Position numbers and translations under genes: made by a program. Under the pieces are notes generated by a model. That model did no database searches. It worked only from the letters and a program-made list of their open reading frames with translations, and was not told the origin of the DNA. From Globobulimina sp. (lineage: Eukaryota > Foraminifera > Rotaliida), in assembly GCA_003354225.1 (NCBI GenBank), contig PIVH01000415.1:1-5868 (forward strand): DNA of 5,868 bases, given 5' to 3'. This document shows, piece after piece, positions 5,389 to 5,868 of this stretch (the stretch's first letter is position 1; every line of letters begins with the position of its first letter).

Positions 5389-5868
5389 ATGTTGTTATCA
5401 GAACGGGTTGTTTCCACAGCAAGTTCAAAGACCAAAACACTGCTTTATACCATATCATTTGTATTTTTATTTCTTTTTTTGGAATACTCATTAAATTATA
5501 TATCCTCAACAAGTTATTCATCGTTCGGAAATATTGCAGACAATGACGATACGAAAAATTACGAAAAATATAAAAATAGATATGAAAGTTACGAAAAGTT
5601 TGAAAAATCGAAAACTTCATTGTCCTCAGGCTCTGCAGCTGATACATCATTTGCATCTTTAAGTTCATCATTAATTGAAAAAGAAAAGTTGTTAATAGAA
5701 AAAGAAGAAAAATATGTGGTTGCATTACAAAAATTGAATGAAAGAGATTTGAAATTAAATTATGTGGATGAACAATTATATAAATTGCAATCATTATTAA
5801 ATACATATAAGATTCACACAAAAAATTTGCAAACAAAATTGGGGGAATTGGAAAATAAATTTAATAAT
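5389..5868 (+). CDS. Membrane-anchored coiled-coil protein, 3' partial (runs off the window)
   Basis: The frame is open from ATG 5389 through the last base (160 codons), with an in-frame TAA upstream at 5344-5346 and a purine at -3. Residues 17-31 (TLLYTISFVFLFLFL) form a hydrophobic segment preceded by R6, K14 and K16, which fits a type II signal anchor (N-terminus in the cytosol) or an uncleaved signal peptide. Residues 57-73 are Tyr/Glu/Lys-rich (YEKY, RYESYEKF), 76-94 are Ser-rich, and 95-157 form a heptad-like coiled coil (LIEKEKLLIEKEEKY, then LQKL, LYKLQSLL, LQTKLGELENKF). No family is recognised. Golgin-like or other membrane tethers have this layout, but the coiled coil alone does not identify it. 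If type II, the coiled coil would lie in the lumen or outside. Other-frame readings of this stretch lack this organisation. A further intron beyond the edge is possible. Confidence 0.72.
   Translation, partial: MLLSERVVSTASSKTKTLLYTISFVFLFLFLEYSLNYISSTSYSSFGNIADNDDTKNYEKYKNRYESYEKFEKSKTSLSSGSAADTSFASLSSSLIEKEKLLIEKEEKYVVALQKLNERDLKLNYVDEQLYKLQSLLNTYKIHTKNLQTKLGELENKFNN
5550..5569 (+). repeat. Perfect 10-bp tandem repeat (TACGAAAAAT x2), with a diverged third TACGAAAA at 5590
   Basis: Two abutting copies occupy 5550-5559 and 5560-5569, and TACGAAAA recurs at 5590-5597. The unit is not a multiple of three, so successive copies are read in different frames (ATACGAAAA then TACGAAAAA). They lie in the Tyr/Glu/Lys-rich juxtamembrane part of the membrane coiled-coil gene and suggest that this segment grew by short DNA duplication. 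Confidence 0.65.

Noticed and set aside
5274-5546. Plus-strand 90-codon frame
   Set aside because: It overlaps the CAP-Gly first exon on the other strand and the membrane coiled-coil gene in another frame, and shows no domain or organised composition.
5387-5836. Minus-strand frame of 149 codons with hydrophobic runs that could suggest a membrane protein
   Set aside because: It is antisense to the Lys/Glu-rich coiled coil at 5389-5868, whose complement is rich in Phe/Leu/Ile; it would also overlap the divergent gene entirely.

Overview
The window looks like a compact piece of nuclear DNA from a unicellular eukaryote. It is AT-rich, it has short GT-AG introns (63 nt and about 84 nt) that restore reading frames exactly, and TAA ends the three genes whose ends are visible. 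The domains are eukaryotic: EF-hands, SAM, CAP-Gly and long coiled coils. No bacterial features (Shine-Dalgarno spacing, operon overlaps), RNA genes, CRISPR arrays or transposons were found. The domain mix and low-complexity style would suit a rhizarian or foraminifer-like protist, but that placement is only a weak inference.

Layout. (1) 54-3025, plus strand: a long multidomain protein whose 5' end lies off the window. It is split by a 63-nt intron at 1446-1508. The product has an EF-hand remnant, about 450 residues of coiled coil, two EF-hand loops, a SAM domain, more coiled coil, and a C-terminal discoidin (F5/8C)-like domain interrupted by a highly charged insert. (2) 3026-3359: a T-rich convergent spacer holding both 3' ends. 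(3) 4208-3360, minus strand: an unrecognised 282-residue protein with a short helical motif and a beta-helix-like C-terminal half. (4) 5326-4478, minus strand: a two-exon protein of about 254 residues with two CAP-Gly domains, the first degenerate. (5) 5389 to the window end, plus strand: the start of a membrane-anchored coiled-coil protein that continues past the edge. Genes 4 and 5 diverge from a gap of only 62 bp between start codons, and a perfect 10-bp palindrome sits in that gap.

Functionally, the EF-hand/SAM/coiled-coil protein looks like a calcium-responsive scaffold, the CAP-Gly protein like a microtubule or EB-tail binder, and the right-edge protein like a membrane-tethered coiled-coil protein. 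This suggests cytoskeleton and membrane organisation, but neighbouring protist genes need not share a pathway. Two plausible coding starts that begin with TTG (74 and 5104) are not real starts. Both reading frames continue upstream to splice acceptors, which changes the N-terminal domain content of both genes.
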